36,769 nt of DNA, taken from positions 1 through 36,769 of IMG/VR virus record IMGVR_UViG_3300029915_000079; one strand, written 5' to 3'. The position numbers and the translations under genes were made by a program. Positions 35,592-36,769 of the stretch are shown piece by piece. Every line of letters begins with the position of its first letter. The stretch's first letter is position 1. The notes beneath the pieces were generated by a model. That model worked only from the letters and a program-made list of their open reading frames with translations. It was not told the DNA's origin and made no database searches. This stretch comes from a virus.

Positions 35592-36212
35592 TTAAACATT
35601 TGTAAGTTCCAGTGATTCTAATTCGTTTAAGCAAATAAATTTTGTTCCTTTGATAATTTCAGTAACAGAAGCATGATAATGACCGCAAACCCAAAGTTTT
35701 GGTTGATAAGCTTCAAACATAGCAGATAATGCTTGACCAGTTCTCGTAGGATAAACAAGTCCGTCACCCATAATTGAATATTTTGACAATATTTTGGATG
35801 CAAACGGTCCAGCAGTATCATGAGTTAGCATGACATCTGGTTTGACTTTTAGATATTGCTCCATCGCAGTTTCAAGTTCTCTGATTGACAATTCTTCGTC
35901 TTCCCACCAAGTCCATCCAGGAATTCTAAATTGTTGATCAATGCTCCAACTTCCAGCCACCCAAAAAATCTTTATTCCGTCAATAATTTTTGATCCGAAG
36001 TCTCCTAAATGATTGGGGTGATTTTTTGCAGTATCAGGATTATCATGATTTCCTCTAAACCAAAATGCATTTTTTGGTAATATTAATTCTGGTGATTTTG
36101 GGAAGCCAACACCACAGTCGCCGATTTGAATACTTATTTCATTTGGATATTTATTGAGTATTTTACTATACTCATTCCATTTTCCATGAACATCGCCTAT
36201 AATTACAATCAT
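35592..36212 (-). CDS. Metallophosphoesterase
   Basis: The motifs GDVHGKW (D-x-H), QIGDCG (GD), FRGNHDNP (GNHD), LTHDTAG and CGHYHAS (GH-x-H) appear in order, all ligands present. It resembles phage proteins of the ApaH/serine-threonine phosphatase-like type; the substrate is unknown. It is distinct from the phosphoesterase at 16504. A DUF4116 gene ends four bases before its start. Confidence 0.88.
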   Translation of the reverse strand: MIVIIGDVHGKWNEYSKILNKYPNEISIQIGDCGVGFPKSPELILPKNAFWFRGNHDNPDTAKNHPNHLGDFGSKIIDGIKIFWVAGSWSIDQQFRIPGWTWWEDEELSIRELETAMEQYLKVKPDVMLTHDTAGPFASKILSKYSIMGDGLVYPTRTGQALSAMFEAYQPKLWVCGHYHASVTEIIKGTKFICLNELESLELTNV

Positions 36213-36216
36213 AATA

Positions 36217-36769
36217 TTATCTTTTCCTTATGTATTTAATTGGACGACCATATTGTTGAACAGCAGCCATTTGCACAGCTTCGCTTGGTTTGTCGATGTA
36301 TTTAATTGCACGACCATCTTGTTGAACAGCAGCCAGTTGCACAGCTTCGCTTGGCTTGTCGATGTATTGAATTGCATAACAATCTTGTTGAACAGCAGCC
36401 AGTTGCACAGCTTCGCTTGGCTTGTCGATGTATTGAATTGCATAACAATATTGTCGAACAGCAGCCAGTTGCACAGCTTCGCTTGGATTTCCGATGTATT
36501 CAATTGCACAACTATTTCGTTGAACAGCAGCCAGTTGCACAGCTTCGCTTGGATTGCTGATGTGGTAAATTGCATAACCATTTTGTTGAACAACAGCCAG
36601 TTGCACAGCTTCGCTTGGCTTGTCGATGTATTTAATTGCACGACCATTTTGTTGAACAGCAGCCAGTTGCACAGCTTCGCTTGGCTTGCTGATGTATTGA
36701 ATTACCCAACCATTTTGTTGAACAGCAGCCAGTTGCACAGCTTCGCTTGGCTTGTCGATGTATTTAATT
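36217..36769 (-). CDS. DUF4116 repeat protein, 5' end outside window
   Basis: The frame is open to the right edge. Eight full repeats and part of a ninth are visible, and the C-terminus is GRPIKYIRKR without the usual PTINVKLMAKLLS helix. Repeats use DKP, SKP, SNP and GNP before the SEAV core. Its end lies four bases before the phosphoesterase gene. It may be truncated at its 3' end by recombination with that gene's upstream region. Confidence 0.82.
   Translation of the reverse strand, partial: IKYIDKPSEAVQLAAVQQNGWVIQYISKPSEAVQLAAVQQNGRAIKYIDKPSEAVQLAVVQQNGYAIYHISNPSEAVQLAAVQRNSCAIEYIGNPSEAVQLAAVRQYCYAIQYIDKPSEAVQLAAVQQDCYAIQYIDKPSEAVQLAAVQQDGRAIKYIDKPSEAVQMAAVQQYGRPIKYIRKR

Overview
The window looks like part of the genome of an AT-rich, T4-related tailed phage (myovirus type). 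It carries a T4 gp44-like clamp-loader ATPase, a GroES-type cochaperonin, a DexA-type exonuclease, a dUTPase, baseplate/fibre-like proteins, and ATAAATA(C) boxes matching the T4-type late promoter. Nearly every gene is packed with 4-bp or TAATG overlaps. The host is unknown. Both ends of the window lie inside 66-bp DUF4116 coding repeats, so it is probably a contig broken in repeats.

Layout. 1-348: 3'-truncated DUF4116 repeat gene on the minus strand. 629-3102: large unknown protein, small paralogous proteins and translation initiation factor IF-1. 3164-7137: virion (baseplate/tail-fibre-like) genes. 7222-13081: early/middle operon on the plus strand with a LAGLIDADG-dUTPase fusion, a DNA polymerase III alpha-like fragment, GroES-like, clamp loader, GNAT and JAMM proteins. 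13105-16452: DexA-like exonuclease and a late cluster of three ADP-ribosyltransferase-like paralogues plus a P-loop kinase. 16504-18424: minus-strand operon with a phosphoesterase, four tandem small paralogues and a DUF4116-related gene. 18549-22127: AAA ATPase, a 26-residue membrane peptide and three DUF4116 genes. 22302-26949: QueD, exonuclease, amidoligase and an array of tiny overlapping genes. 27040-27372: a structured RNA that I read as a circularly permuted tmRNA. 27381-31649: RlmN-like radical SAM enzyme, more tiny genes and a CCA-adding enzyme. 31728-36769: DUF4116 genes, a broken SPFH protein, membrane peptides, a Nudix hydrolase and a second phosphoesterase.

Two system-level signals stand out. 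First, a translation toolkit is spread over the window: IF-1, a permuted tmRNA with G3-U70 and an 18-codon tag, a CCA-adding enzyme, an RlmN-like enzyme and QueD. Second, many promoters, both sigma70-like (TTGACA-17-TATAAT type) and late (ATAAATAC), place the predicted transcription start exactly on the A of the start codon, so many first genes of operons should be leaderless mRNAs. Downstream genes use ordinary GGAG ribosome-binding sites. A phage making leaderless messages while encoding IF-1 and ribosome-rescue RNA is a testable link, but it is inference.

Three small-protein families have expanded by duplication: DUF4116 repeats, the W-x-x-A-W family and the EKLSS family. Degraded copies of the last two are still visible. 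Function calls rest on motifs read by eye; no database search was run.
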